Source: Sphingobium sp. (lineage in GTDB: Bacteria; Pseudomonadota; Alphaproteobacteria; Sphingomonadales; Sphingomonadaceae). Taken from it: a DNA stretch of 64,000 nt. Positions 24,398 through 33,868 of the stretch are shown one piece after another. The translations under genes were made by a program, and so were the position numbers. The stretch covers positions 1 to 64,000 of the forward strand of contig JAGIAA010000010.1 in NCBI GenBank assembly GCA_017745115.1, written 5' to 3'. The stretch's first letter is position 1; every line of letters begins with the position of its first letter. The notes under the pieces were generated by a model, which was not told the origin of the DNA, ran no database searches, and saw only the letters and a program-made list of their open reading frames with translations.

Positions 24398-25018
24398 ATG
24401 AGCGATACGCTTACGCTGTCGGCCGAGGCGCGCGATCGGGCTGGCAAGGGAGCCTCCCGCGCTCTCCGCCGTGAGGGCCGCGTACCCGCCGTCATTTATG
24501 GTAACAACGAAGAACCGCAGGCCGTCCACGTCGAGGAAAAGCTCCTCGTCAAACAGCTCGGCACCGGCCACTTCTTCAACTCGGTGATCATGGTCGAAGT
24601 CGGCGGCAAGGCCGTCCGCACGCTGGCCAAGGACGTCGCCTTCCACCCGGTGACCGATCGCCCGCTCCACGCAGATTTCCTGCGTGTCTCCGAACATGCC
24701 AAGGTGCACGTCAACGTGCCCGTGCACTTCAAGAACGAAGAGGCCTCTCCGGGCCTGAAGCGCGGCGGCGTGCTCAACATCGTTCGCCACGACCTCGACC
24801 TGATCTGCGACGCCGCAGAGATCCCGGACGAGATCCTGGTCGACCTGACCGGCCTCGACGTCGGCGCCTCGATCCACATGAGCAACATCGTGCTGCCGCG
24901 CGGCGTGTCGTCCGGCATCCATGAGGCCGACCCGACCGTCGCGACCATCGTGGCTCCGTCGGCGCTCAAGTCGAGCGAAGGCGACACGACCAAGGAAGAG
25001 GGCGAAGCAGAGGCCTGA
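24398..25018 (+). CDS. rplY: 50S ribosomal protein L25/general stress protein Ctc
   Basis: A 206-residue L25 protein of the long CTC type. The N-terminal 5S-rRNA-binding domain has [24 protein letters not shown]; the TL5-type C-terminal domain follows ([21 protein letters not shown]) and ends in an acidic tail ([13 protein letters not shown]). It binds 5S rRNA in the large subunit. The ATG at 24398 has GGAG eight bases upstream. It is followed by pth, the common rplY-pth pair. Confidence 0.95.
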   Translation: MSDTLTLSAEARDRAGKGASRALRREGRVPAVIYGNNEEPQAVHVEEKLLVKQLGTGHFFNSVIMVEVGGKAVRTLAKDVAFHPVTDRPLHADFLRVSEHAKVHVNVPVHFKNEEASPGLKRGGVLNIVRHDLDLICDAAEIPDEILVDLTGLDVGASIHMSNIVLPRGVSSGIHEADPTVATIVAPSALKSSEGDTTKEEGEAEA

Positions 25019-25043
25019 GCCTCGCACACCCACGACTAGACAT

Positions 25044-25079
25044 GCGGCCCGGGGTATCGGCTATGATACTCCGGGCCGC
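25044..25079 (+). terminator. strong hairpin between rplY and pth
   Basis: GCGGCCCGG (25044-25052) pairs exactly with CCGGGCCGC (25071-25079), extended by GGTATC/GATACT inside. Only CTTCG follows, so it may attenuate or stabilise rather than fully terminate. Confidence 0.65.
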
Positions 25080-25110
25080 TTCGTAACTAGACAGGAAGGA
25101 CGCGCATCGG

Positions 25111-25683
25111 GTGCAACTCTGGGTCGGCCTCGGCAATCCCGGACCGCAATATGCGCTCCACCGCCACAATGTCGGCTTCATGGCGCTCGACGTCATCGCC
25201 GACATGCACAGCTTCCCCGCGCCCAAGAAGCAGTTCCAGGGCTGGTTCGCCGAAGGCCGGATCGGCGGCGAGAAGATCCTGCTGCTCAAGCCCGCCACCT
25301 TCATGAACGACAGCGGCCGATCGGTGCGCGCGGCGATGGACTTCTACAAGCTCACGACCGAGGACGTCACCGTCTTCCACGACGAGCTCGACCTCGCGCC
25401 GATGAAGGTCAAGGTGAAGCGCGGCGGCGGCACCGCGGGCCACAACGGCCTGCGCTCGACCGAGGCGCATATCGGCAACCCCTTCCGCCGCGTCCGCATC
25501 GGCATCGGCCATCCGGGCCACAAGGACCGCGTCACCGGCCACGTGCTCGGCAATTACCACAAGAGCGAAATGGACGCCCTCGCCGACATGCTGGGCGCGA
25601 TCGGCGCCGAGGCTGAATGGCTGGCGAAGGGGGACGATGTGCGGTTCATGAACGATGTGGCGGTAAGGTTGGCGGGGGATTGA
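25111..25683 (+). CDS. pth: peptidyl-tRNA hydrolase
   Basis: A 190-residue Pth1-type enzyme that releases peptides from peptidyl-tRNA. Diagnostic segments are WVGLGNPGPQY at the start, the catalytic His at residue 19 in LHRHNVGF, KPATFMNDSGRSV, VFHDELDL with the catalytic Asp, and GGGTAGHNGLRS. The GTG at 25111 places WVGLGNPG at the expected position; AGGAAGGA lies about 13 bases upstream. It is in an operon-like pair with rplY. Confidence 0.96.
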   Translation: MQLWVGLGNPGPQYALHRHNVGFMALDVIADMHSFPAPKKQFQGWFAEGRIGGEKILLLKPATFMNDSGRSVRAAMDFYKLTTEDVTVFHDELDLAPMKVKVKRGGGTAGHNGLRSTEAHIGNPFRRVRIGIGHPGHKDRVTGHVLGNYHKSEMDALADMLGAIGAEAEWLAKGDDVRFMNDVAVRLAGD

Positions 25684-25813
25684 GCGAAGGGAGGCTGACG
25701 AGGCTCCCAGACTCCCGTGGCTCCATTTTGGTATCGTCCTGGTCCGGTTCTCGGCTACGGTGATCCCGGAGCCGCTGATCCTTTGCGGATCGTAACGACG
25801 AGATGGGGAAGCG

Positions 25814-27049
25814 ATGAACGACATATCGGTTCGTCCGATGACAAGAGGCGTGCTCCGGGCGATCTGCGCGGTAACGGCCTTCTTCCTTGTTTCGCCGGTT
25901 CTGGGCCAGCCGGTGGCGGCGCCGGCGGTCGATCCGGCCCGCGTGCTGGTGAAGCGACTCGATCTCGAGCGGTACAAGGCGACGATCAAAGCTCTCACCC
26001 AGTTCGGCGATCGCCGCCAAGGCACCGCCCGCAATCGCGCTGCGATCGACTGGATCGAGGCCCAGCTCAAGAGCTACGGCTGCACGAACACCGAGCGCCT
26101 GAAATATACGTTCGGCGAGGAGCCCGCGCACACGGTCGCACCGGCAAGGGCGGCGGTTCCCACCGGTTCGGACGAGCCCGGGCTGTCGGTCGGCGGGGGC
26201 CGCTCCCGCGGCTTCACCCGCAAGACCGGCGTGAACACCGACCCCAATGCTCAGCCCGACGCGCGGATCAGAGCGCTCGACATGCCGCCTGCCTTCCCCG
26301 GAGAGCGCGAGGAAGTCTATTGCACCAAGATCGGGATCGGCCACCCGAATGAGATGTACATTGTCAGCGGCCATATGGACGGCATCGGCTTCGGCGAGGC
26401 CGCCAATGACGACGGCTCGGGGACGGCGCTAGTGATGGAACTGGCGCGCGTGTTCAGCAGCCCGGACGTGCAGACCGACCGTTCGATCCGCTTCATTCTG
26501 TGGAACAACGAGGAGACCGGGCTCAACGGCTCCAAGGCCTATGTCGAGCAGCGCGCAGCCCTGCAAGGCAAGGAATCGCCGGCTGGATCGGGCCGTTACC
26601 CCGAGCCGAAGTGGCTCGGCGTCATACAGCACGACATGATGATGTTCGACCACGGCATGCCTCGCGCCGACGGGACCGTGAGCCCAGTGCAACGCCCCGA
26701 AGCCGACGTGAACATCGAATTCCAGGCCACATCGAAATTCGCCGCCCAAGCCCAGGAACTGGCCTGGGTGCTTCAGGCCGCGAACGAGCGTTACGCGACG
26801 GACTATCCGGCCGCCGTCGGACGTCACATGACCAACACCGATTCCACGCCATTCATGGACCTGGCGCCAGCCGTCAGCCTTCGAGAGAATGAGCGCGGGG
26901 CTCAGATCGGAAGCGGCTGGGACCCCCAGTGGCACCAGCCAACCGACCTCTACACCACCTACAGCGACAAGGACTTCCTGCTCGGCCTGAACGCGGCGCA
27001 AACCACGCTCTCGGCGATAGCGCGGCTGGCGGGCGCGACCCTGCGCTAA
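25814..27049 (+). CDS. exported M28-family zinc metallopeptidase
   Basis: A 411-residue protein with a signal peptide (LRAICAVTAFFLVSPVLG) and an M28 aminopeptidase-like domain. Probable zinc ligands are visible in order: H in IVSGHMDG, D in EAANDDGSG, the catalytic E in WNNEETGLNGS, D in QHDMMMFD and H in PQWHQPTD. It would act in the periplasm on peptides. The N-terminal region contains a Cys-rich, Pro/Gly-rich stretch of uncertain role (residues about 95-150). It stands alone; the next gene is convergent. Confidence 0.88.
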   Translation: MNDISVRPMTRGVLRAICAVTAFFLVSPVLGQPVAAPAVDPARVLVKRLDLERYKATIKALTQFGDRRQGTARNRAAIDWIEAQLKSYGCTNTERLKYTFGEEPAHTVAPARAAVPTGSDEPGLSVGGGRSRGFTRKTGVNTDPNAQPDARIRALDMPPAFPGEREEVYCTKIGIGHPNEMYIVSGHMDGIGFGEAANDDGSGTALVMELARVFSSPDVQTDRSIRFILWNNEETGLNGSKAYVEQRAALQGKESPAGSGRYPEPKWLGVIQHDMMMFDHGMPRADGTVSPVQRPEADVNIEFQATSKFAAQAQELAWVLQAANERYATDYPAAVGRHMTNTDSTPFMDLAPAVSLRENERGAQIGSGWDPQWHQPTDLYTTYSDKDFLLGLNAAQTTLSAIARLAGATLR

Positions 27050-27073
27050 GGCCGCGCGCTTCGATGAAGAAGG

Positions 27074-27745
27074 CTATGCGTCCAGCAGGCGCTTCCTGAA
27101 CTGGTTTCTGATCAGCCTGGCTTCGAGCACGCGGCCGACGACATAGAGCGCCGCGAAGATACCCGCGAAAACATAGGCCGGCGTGGGTGAAGGCTTGTCG
27201 GCGTCCTTATCCTTATCGTCCTTCTTGCCTTTGCCCTTCTCGCCTTTCTTCGCCTTCTCCTTAGCCTCTTCCTCTTTCTTCTTCTTGTCGGGATCGTCGG
27301 GGGCTGGAGCGCCCAGGAATTTGTCGATGGGGTTCATCGGCGTTTTCGCCAATTTCCTCTCGGCCTTTTCCGCCTTTGCCTTCTCTTCGGCCGTCGGCGG
27401 CTTACTGAACACGCCGAGGCCAATGGTCGCTCCGGCGATGGCCAGGAACAGCAGCGGGGCAAGGAAGCAGGCCAGCAAAGCCCTGCTGATCAGATTGTAG
27501 CGCAATATGGCGCCGTCCGCGCCTTGCTCAACCGTCAGGACGCCGCTGTCGAAAATGGACATCTTGTCCTGCGGCGCCTGGTTCTTCTTGCTGAAGGTCA
27601 GGATGCCGTCCGTCCGCTCATGGGTGGTGTTGACCTGCTGGAAAAGGGGCGAGAGCCTGTCGAACGCGTCATCGCTCGACTGCCCGGGCGCCAACGCCAG
27701 CTCGCCCCTGATATGCCAGATCGACTCTATGAAACGCGGGGCCAC
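27074..27745 (-). CDS. membrane protein with lysine/glutamate-rich loop, unknown function
   Basis: A 223-residue protein. The N-terminal half is soluble and beta-rich (GVLTVEQGADGAILRYNLISR). A membrane helix around residues 86-106 (LLACFLAPLLFLAIAGATIGL) is followed by about 75 residues dominated by Lys and Glu with K/E/D runs, then a second helix (AYVFAGIFAALYVVGRVLE) and a basic tail (RNQFRKRLLDA). The GTG at 27745 is chosen because GGAG lies five bases upstream. The charged loop suggests binding to nucleic acid, polyphosphate or acidic lipid; that is a guess. I do not recognise a family. Confidence 0.72.
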   Translation of the reverse strand: MAPRFIESIWHIRGELALAPGQSSDDAFDRLSPLFQQVNTTHERTDGILTFSKKNQAPQDKMSIFDSGVLTVEQGADGAILRYNLISRALLACFLAPLLFLAIAGATIGLGVFSKPPTAEEKAKAEKAERKLAKTPMNPIDKFLGAPAPDDPDKKKKEEEAKEKAKKGEKGKGKKDDKDKDADKPSPTPAYVFAGIFAALYVVGRVLEARLIRNQFRKRLLDA

Positions 27746-27873
27746 ATGATCTCCTTTTGAGGCTTTCGGGTGCGACGCGGACGGCAAGGCTCACGCCGGT
27801 CCGCGCGGGACGGCCCTCGCCCAGGCATGATGAAGAGAAAAAGGCGGCGACTATGCCGGTGGAGCAACGCCGA

Positions 27874-28857
27874 TTACTCGGCCGGCACGGCCGTCGGCTG
27901 CTGGCCGGATCGTTCCCTGAACCGCTTCCAAAGTTCGCTGAAAGGATAGTGCATCGCTTCGCGGATCGACATGCGGCGGCCGCCCTCCATTCCAAGCAGC
28001 TCTGCCTCGCCGTCGATGCACGTGCCGAACATGCGGTCGATCACGATCCAGGTGCCAGCAAAGTTGCTTCTGGTCGCCTCATAATCCTGACAATGATGCA
28101 CGCTATGATGCTCTGTCGTGTTGAACAGGAAGCGCCACCAGCGCGGCGAGTTAAAGCGCGCATTGATATGCTGATAACTGCCGACTGCCAGGCCGAGGGT
28201 GCCGGCAAGCAGGGCTGCTCGCGGAAGAAAATCGAAGAAGCCACCGATGCCAAGTCCGATCAGGAACAGCTCGACCGGATTGCCGACCGCCCCTTTGTTG
28301 ACGTTGAGCTGAGTGATGAAGTGATGCGGCGCATGGATCACCCAGAGGGGGTGCCAGTTATGCATGCCGCGATGCATCCAGTATTGGCCGAAATCGAAGA
28401 TGAAGGAGATGAGAAATGCCTGCACCAGCAGCGGCAAGCCAGTGAACCAGCTGAAACTTTCCCAGGTGAAAGCGTTCTGGATGGCCGCGATCATCGCATC
28501 GTCGCCGAAATATTTGCCCGCCAGCCTGACGAGCGTGAAGCTGAGTCCGACGTAAAACAGATCCGTCGCCAGCTCTTTCCAGGTCAGTCGCCAGCTATCA
28601 TAGCGGGGGCTCACCCATTCGAACGCCTGCATCAGCAACGTGATGCCGATACCGATGGCGAAGGCGGTCGATCCCTTGGCAATCGAATTGGGCGCGTAAT
28701 ACCAGAAGGCGACCAGCGCGAGCAGCAAGGTGGGCTGGAACCAGGTGAAGATGAACCGCTTGACCGGCCCGCCTTCCACCCGCGGGACGTTCTCCCAACC
28801 TATCGTCACCGGCGACTGCGTTCCGATCAGTCTGCCACCTACGAGAACTCCATCCAT
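27874..28857 (-). CDS. sterol desaturase / fatty-acid hydroxylase family protein
   Basis: A 327-residue integral membrane di-iron enzyme. The histidine motifs of the family are present: HRGMHNWHPLWVIHAPHH and, after a spacer, QHINARF ... NTTEHHSVHH. Several hydrophobic helices precede them. Members hydroxylate or desaturate sterols, carotenoids (CrtZ/CrtG relatives) or fatty acids. In a sphingomonad it could modify a lipid or carotenoid; the substrate is not decidable. The ATG at 28857 has GAGGGGG just upstream. It lies downstream of a TonB receptor on the same strand but across 415 bases. Confidence 0.88.
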   Translation of the reverse strand: MDGVLVGGRLIGTQSPVTIGWENVPRVEGGPVKRFIFTWFQPTLLLALVAFWYYAPNSIAKGSTAFAIGIGITLLMQAFEWVSPRYDSWRLTWKELATDLFYVGLSFTLVRLAGKYFGDDAMIAAIQNAFTWESFSWFTGLPLLVQAFLISFIFDFGQYWMHRGMHNWHPLWVIHAPHHFITQLNVNKGAVGNPVELFLIGLGIGGFFDFLPRAALLAGTLGLAVGSYQHINARFNSPRWWRFLFNTTEHHSVHHCQDYEATRSNFAGTWIVIDRMFGTCIDGEAELLGMEGGRRMSIREAMHYPFSELWKRFRERSGQQPTAVPAE

Positions 28858-29238
28858 ATCGCCCCCTCGCAATATTTGGCCGCCCTCTCCAGTAGTATGA
28901 TTTTGCGAGATCGTAATATTAAAGTGCAGGCGCTGTCTATAGGTATATTAGATTTTTGCGGCCTTCGCGGGGAAAAATGCTCGGGCTGATGATGAACTCG
29001 CCGGTCCGGCCAGGAAATGGGGACGATCGGTTGGGCGGCCGGCCTCGCATTCGCGATCCCAATTCTCTGAGTTAAAGAGAGAAATTCGCAATCTTGTGCC
29101 TCCCTCCGTCTCCGCCGAAACCGCCGGGCTTCTCCGGCCCCAGTTCGGTCATTTTCGACCGGTCTGAATGAAAGGCAGGTTTCAGGCCGGGTGACATGAG
29201 GCCCGAACGTCTGAAATGTTGGGCGAAAGCCTACGTAA
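28858..29238. other. intergenic region upstream of the desaturase-family gene
   Basis: No supported gene. It contains the promoter of the desaturase-family gene. CGGTC-ATTTTC-GACCG at 29146-29161 is a small inverted repeat that could be an operator. Confidence 0.5.
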
Positions 29239-29263
29239 CGAGGGCGGCCTTACACCGCCCTCG
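29239..29263 (-). terminator. terminator-like hairpin after TonB receptor
   Basis: CGAGGGCGG and CCGCCCTCG pair over nine bases with a 7-base loop, ten bases past the receptor stop. The following minus-strand sequence has only short T runs, so efficiency is uncertain. Confidence 0.6.
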
Positions 29264-29272
29264 CCTCACCCA

Positions 29273-32200
29273 TCAGAACTGGAACCGCACGCCCAGCCGG
29301 AAGTAGCGGCCGATCGTGTCGAAATAGGTCGGGTTGGTGTAGAACTGGGTCTCGGGCGCGGGTGGCGGCGCGCGGTCGAAGACGTTGTTGACGGCGCCGA
29401 AGATCTCGACGCCCTTTTCGCGACCCCAGGGACGGAGCGTGCCGAACAGATTGACGTAGAAGCGGCCGGCGACGCGGTTGTTGTTGATGCTGTTGGGGAC
29501 CGTGGTCGCGTAGCCGGGATCGCCGGGCGCGACATAGGAGGCGTCGAACTTGCCGGGTGAGATGTAGCGTCCCTGGACCGTGACGTTGACCATCGGGCTG
29601 TCATAAGTGAGGTAGCTGTTCATGATCCAGCTCGGCGCGGCGGTGGACGCGGACTGACCGGTCTGGCCGGCGCGGTCGATCGACTGGCCGAAGTTGGTCG
29701 CCTTGAGTTCGCGCACATAGGTGGCGAGGCCGCGCCAGGACAGCGCCCTGCCCTCTCCGAGCGAGATCCGGTACTGCGCCTCGATATCGATGCCCTGCGC
29801 GAGCAGGCTGTCGAGGTTGAGCGAGACGTTGCGGATCTGCGTGATCGTCTGGCCGGTGCCGAAGGTGATCGCATTGCAGGCGATCTGGACGCTGGCGAAG
29901 CAGCGGTCGACGAGCTGCTGCGCGCCGCCGGGCGCGGTGCCGATATAGTCCTTCACACGGATACGGTAATAATCCACCGAAAGCCGCAAGCCCGCCAGCG
30001 GGCCGCTGGGCTGCACCACGATGCCCGCCGTCGTCGTATCCGCGGTCTCCGGCTTCAGATTGGGCGAGCCGCCGTTGAATATGGCCGGCGTGTTGGGCGT
30101 GTTGCCGGTGAAGCGGTTGGTGATCGACGTGAAGGCGCCCGCCGAGGCCAGGTAGAGCTCGGCGAAATTGGGCGCGCGGATGTCGTGGCTTTGCGTGACG
30201 CGAATGCGGACGCCATCGACCGGCTCCCACTGGCCGCTGATCTTCCAGGTGGTCTTGGTGAACTTGTTGACGCTCGCGGTGCGCAGATAGCTGCCGAAGC
30301 CCTGGATGTCGTAATGCGTGACGCGCACGGCGCCGTCGAGCGACAGCGACTTGGCGAGGCTCACATCCTTGAGCAGCGGCAGTCCCACCTCGGCATAGCC
30401 CTCCAGGACCTTGCTCGTGCCGTTATAGTCCGAGCCGAAATTCTGGAAATAGGCGTACTGGTTGGAGAGTGCGTCGTGCGTGACGTTGATCTTGTCGACG
30501 CGATATTCCGCGCCGGCCGCCAGCGAGATTGGACCGGCGGCTAGGCCCGGCACTTCGCCGCGAATATTGGCGGCGCCGACATGCTGCTGGAGCGTGATGT
30601 CTTCGCGCAGCGTGCCGAAGATAAAGGCCTTGCCCTGGGCCGACACATTGCCCGCGCCGAACAGGTTGATCGGCACGCAGCCCGCCGCCGCCGCGCGCAG
30701 CGCCGCATCGGGACTGAGCAGGGCGCGGCAGGTCGGATTGCCCGACACAGGGTCCGTCACCGCGTCGAGCGCATAATAGAAGCGCGCGTTGGATACGGCC
30801 AGATTGGCGAGGTTCAAAGCAGGATTGGTGGCATCGTTGAACGGCTTGGTCGGATCGCCGGTGACGAGATTATTCTCCACCGTCTGCACGCGGTCGGTGC
30901 GGCCATATTGATAATAAGCGTCCCAATCCCAGCCGTTGCCGAGATCGCCCTTGATGCCCGTGGTGAAGCGGTAGCTGTCGGCAGTCGAGATGCTGAGCCC
31001 GCGGCCGACATCGTCGAACACGCGACCGAGATTGAACGAGGCTGCCGAGTTCAGCGGGCGCGTGGTGCTGAGCGGTGGGACGGGAGCCCCGACCAGCGCG
31101 CGCACCTCGGCCGGGATGAAGGGATTGTCGCGGAAGATCGGGAGCGAGGCCGTGAAATAGCTGGTCTGCAGCAATGTGCCCTTGATGTGGCCCAACGAGC
31201 CTTCGGCAAAGACGCTGAGGCCCGAGCCGACATCGTAATCCACATGCGCGAAGCCGGTATAGCGCTCGACCGGCACGGTGATGTTGGCGTCGGTATAGGT
31301 CGGGTAGAGATCGCCGCCGACCTGGCTCAGCGCGAAGGCGGGCGAGCCCGGACGAAAGGGGAGCACGCCGCCATTGGACGCGAAGGTGATGCCGCCCGTG
31401 CCCCGCAGATTGCGGATGCCGACGGTCCCGGCGCTGGTGTTGTTGTTGGACGAGACGACACCGCCGGTGTTGAAGAACCAGCCGGCATTGTCGTCGCTGC
31501 GGATGAGATTGGGCTGGCCGTTGCCGACGCCGGCCGGCGTATTGAAGCCGCCATTGGTGACGACACCGCCCACCTTGCACCAGCTGCGCGTGAAGCAATT
31601 GCCGATGCCCTTCTGGTTGTCATATTCACCGCCGATGATGAAATGACCCGCGTCGCCGCCGAATTTGGTGCCGAAGGCGAGCGCTGCGTGGAAATCGTCG
31701 CCGTCGCCCTTGCCCGAGAGGCCATAATCGGCCTGGCCCTTGATGCCCTGCAGCGACTTGTCGAGGATGAGATTGACTGCGCCGGCGACGGCGTCCGAGC
31801 CATAGGCCGCCGACGCGCCGCCCGTGACGACTTCGATGCGCTCGACCATGATCGACGGAACGAGGTTGAGATCGACCGACCCCTCTCGCGTCGACGGCGC
31901 GAAGCGGCGCCCGTCGACCAGCACCAGGTTGCGTGTCACACCGAGACCGCGCAGATTGACGATGTTGGCGCCGACGTTGAAGCTGCCGAAACCTTGCGTC
32001 GCGGGCGAAACACTCGCGCGCATCGCGGGGAGTTGGTTTATGCTGGCGCCGATATTCGTCACAGCCAGGTTCTTGAGGCTTTCCGCACCGATCACGGTCA
32101 CCGGGGTCGGCGTGTCGAAGGTCGATCGCCCAAGACGCGAGCCGGTGATGATGATGGCCTGATCCGACGCCGAGGGCCCCGCTTCCTCGGGCTGCTTGTC

Positions 32201-32311
32201 CTGCGCGGCGGCCGAGGTGGCGCATATCAGGCCCAGAGCCGTCGCAAGAAGATGGGAGCGGCGCCGATTGGGGACGCGGCTGGCGGATTTCGGATGCTGA
32301 TTCGACGGCAT
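29273..32311 (-). CDS. TonB-dependent outer-membrane receptor
   Basis: A 1012-residue receptor. The signal peptide (RRRSHLLATALGLICATSAAAQ) is followed by DQAIIITGSRLGRSTFDTPTPV, a TonB-box/plug start, then the plug (NIVNLRGLGVTRNLVLVDGR, VERIEVVTGGASAAYGSDAVAGAVN). The barrel ends RYFRLGVRFQF with the usual terminal Phe. The plug is of the type common in sphingomonad receptors that take up plant-derived or siderophore-like compounds; the ligand is unknown. The ATG at 32311 has GGGAGAG upstream; a longer ORF reading starts at 32374. Confidence 0.92.
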   Translation of the reverse strand: MPSNQHPKSASRVPNRRRSHLLATALGLICATSAAAQDKQPEEAGPSASDQAIIITGSRLGRSTFDTPTPVTVIGAESLKNLAVTNIGASINQLPAMRASVSPATQGFGSFNVGANIVNLRGLGVTRNLVLVDGRRFAPSTREGSVDLNLVPSIMVERIEVVTGGASAAYGSDAVAGAVNLILDKSLQGIKGQADYGLSGKGDGDDFHAALAFGTKFGGDAGHFIIGGEYDNQKGIGNCFTRSWCKVGGVVTNGGFNTPAGVGNGQPNLIRSDDNAGWFFNTGGVVSSNNNTSAGTVGIRNLRGTGGITFASNGGVLPFRPGSPAFALSQVGGDLYPTYTDANITVPVERYTGFAHVDYDVGSGLSVFAEGSLGHIKGTLLQTSYFTASLPIFRDNPFIPAEVRALVGAPVPPLSTTRPLNSAASFNLGRVFDDVGRGLSISTADSYRFTTGIKGDLGNGWDWDAYYQYGRTDRVQTVENNLVTGDPTKPFNDATNPALNLANLAVSNARFYYALDAVTDPVSGNPTCRALLSPDAALRAAAAGCVPINLFGAGNVSAQGKAFIFGTLREDITLQQHVGAANIRGEVPGLAAGPISLAAGAEYRVDKINVTHDALSNQYAYFQNFGSDYNGTSKVLEGYAEVGLPLLKDVSLAKSLSLDGAVRVTHYDIQGFGSYLRTASVNKFTKTTWKISGQWEPVDGVRIRVTQSHDIRAPNFAELYLASAGAFTSITNRFTGNTPNTPAIFNGGSPNLKPETADTTTAGIVVQPSGPLAGLRLSVDYYRIRVKDYIGTAPGGAQQLVDRCFASVQIACNAITFGTGQTITQIRNVSLNLDSLLAQGIDIEAQYRISLGEGRALSWRGLATYVRELKATNFGQSIDRAGQTGQSASTAAPSWIMNSYLTYDSPMVNVTVQGRYISPGKFDASYVAPGDPGYATTVPNSINNNRVAGRFYVNLFGTLRPWGREKGVEIFGAVNNVFDRAPPPAPETQFYTNPTYFDTIGRYFRLGVRFQF

Positions 32312-32626
32312 ATCACTCTCCCGGTGGCATGCGACAGCACCGTCTCTGCGAACGGCTGATGCTGCGGCGTTCATGCGATGGCGAAGCTAAATCCCCGAAT
32401 CCAACCGTTCGAACTCGTATCCGAATCTCGTCCTGGCGCCGGCGCTCTTCGTCCTGTGAAAAGCTATGGCGCGGGCCACCGTTGATCAATCATCAGACCG
32501 CTCGCAAATTTCACAGGGCGAGCGGGGGCAATTATCGGGGGCGGTTGAGCCATGTTTGTCGATCCCGCCGGCTCCATTCGTCGCATTGACCTTGATCCTG
32601 GGGCCTGCAAGAACAAATAGGAAACA
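32312..32626. other. divergent promoter region between TonB receptor and DNA repair pair
   Basis: No supported gene in 315 bases. GAAC-N7-AAAC at 32611-32625 is one base off the alphaproteobacterial LexA consensus GAAC-N7-GAAC, immediately before the radical-SAM start. It overlaps the ribosome-binding site AGGAAAC, so it may be chance. Confidence 0.4.
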
Positions 32627-33868
32627 ATGTCCGCTCTTTCCCGCCTCGACAAGCTCGCCATCCTGGCCGACGCCGCCAAATATGACGCATCCTGCGCCTC
32701 GAGCGGCGCGCAGAAGCGAAACTCGCGCGAGACCGGCGGGCTCGGCTCGACGAGGGCGATCGGCATCTGTCACAGCTACGCGCCGGACGGTCGATGCATC
32801 TCGCTGCTGAAGATCCTGATGACGAACATGTGCATGTTCGACTGCCTCTATTGCATCAACCGCTCCTCATCGAACGTCCGCCGCGCGGCATTCACGCCTA
32901 AGGAGGTCGTTGAACTCACGCTCGATTTCTACAAGCGCAATTACATCGAGGGCCTGTTTCTCTCGTCCGGCATCATCCGCAGCCCGGACTACACGATGGA
33001 GCAGATCGTCGAGGTCGCGCGGTCGCTGCGCGAAGACCATGGCTTTCGCGGCTATATCCATCTCAAGACCATTCCCGAGGGCGATCCCGAGCTGATCGCG
33101 CGGGCGGGCCGTTATGCCGACCGGCTTTCGATCAACATCGAGCTTCCGGATGACAGCGCGATTGCAGCGCTTGCGCCGGAGAAGAATGGCGGTCGGATCC
33201 GCCGGACGATGGCCGACCTTGGAAAGCGCATCGGCGAGGCCAAGGCGGAGCGGCAAACATCCCGCAAGGCACCGATTTTTGCGCCGGCTGGCCAGAGCAC
33301 GCAGATGATCGTGGGTGCCGACGCATCGGGCGACGACCGGCTGCTTCAGACCAGTACGGCCTTTTACCAGGATTATGGATTGCGCCGGGTCTATTTCTCG
33401 GCCTTCTCGCCGATCCCCGATGCAAGCCGCGACCTTCCGGCGCAGGCCCCGCCGCTGATGCGGGAGCATCGGCTCTACCAAGCGGACTGGCTGATGCGGT
33501 TCTACGGTTTCTCGACGCCCGAGATCGTATCGACGATGAAGGAAGGCCGCCTTGCGCTCGACATGGACCCCAAGCTGGCCTGGGCGCTGGCACAGCGCGA
33601 TGCGTTTCCGGTCGATGTCAATCGCGCGCCGCGCGAGATGCTGGTGCGCGTGCCGGGCCTCGGGACACGCGTGGTGGACCGGCTGATTGCGGCACGGCGT
33701 CATCGCACGTTGCGGCTCGACGATGTCGGGCGGCTCTGTCAATCGATCCGCAAGGTTCGTCCATTCATCGTCGCGGCGGACTGGCGGCCCACTGCGCTGC
33801 TGGATCGCATCGACCTGCGAGCCAACATATCGCCGCCGCCAAAGCAATTGTCGCTGTTCGCCGCGTGA
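32627..33868 (+). CDS. putative DNA modification/repair radical SAM protein
   Basis: A 413-residue protein. The radical-SAM iron-sulfur motif C69-x3-C73-x2-C76 lies in MTNMCMFDCLYCINR. It is followed by a barrel (FLSSGIIRSPDYTMEQIVEVAR, IHLKTIPEGDPEL, QMIVGADASGDDR) and a C-terminal helix-hairpin-helix DNA-binding element (VNRAPREMLVRVPGLGTRVVDRLIAARR). This is the layout of the family known as putative DNA modification/repair radical SAM proteins, which is nearly always next to a UdgX-like gene. The reaction is unknown. Its stop overlaps the next start by four bases (GTGA), so the two proteins are made together. Confidence 0.9.
   Translation: MSALSRLDKLAILADAAKYDASCASSGAQKRNSRETGGLGSTRAIGICHSYAPDGRCISLLKILMTNMCMFDCLYCINRSSSNVRRAAFTPKEVVELTLDFYKRNYIEGLFLSSGIIRSPDYTMEQIVEVARSLREDHGFRGYIHLKTIPEGDPELIARAGRYADRLSINIELPDDSAIAALAPEKNGGRIRRTMADLGKRIGEAKAERQTSRKAPIFAPAGQSTQMIVGADASGDDRLLQTSTAFYQDYGLRRVYFSAFSPIPDASRDLPAQAPPLMREHRLYQADWLMRFYGFSTPEIVSTMKEGRLALDMDPKLAWALAQRDAFPVDVNRAPREMLVRVPGLGTRVVDRLIAARRHRTLRLDDVGRLCQSIRKVRPFIVAADWRPTALLDRIDLRANISPPPKQLSLFAA

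Noticed and set aside
27757..28989. 410-codon plus-strand ORF opposite the desaturase-family gene
   Set aside because: The minus strand carries the di-iron histidine motifs and a good start; this is its mirror.
30581..32359. 592-codon plus-strand ORF opposite the second TonB receptor
   Set aside because: Antisense shadow; the receptor has signal peptide, plug and C-terminal Phe, while this translation has no recognisable feature.
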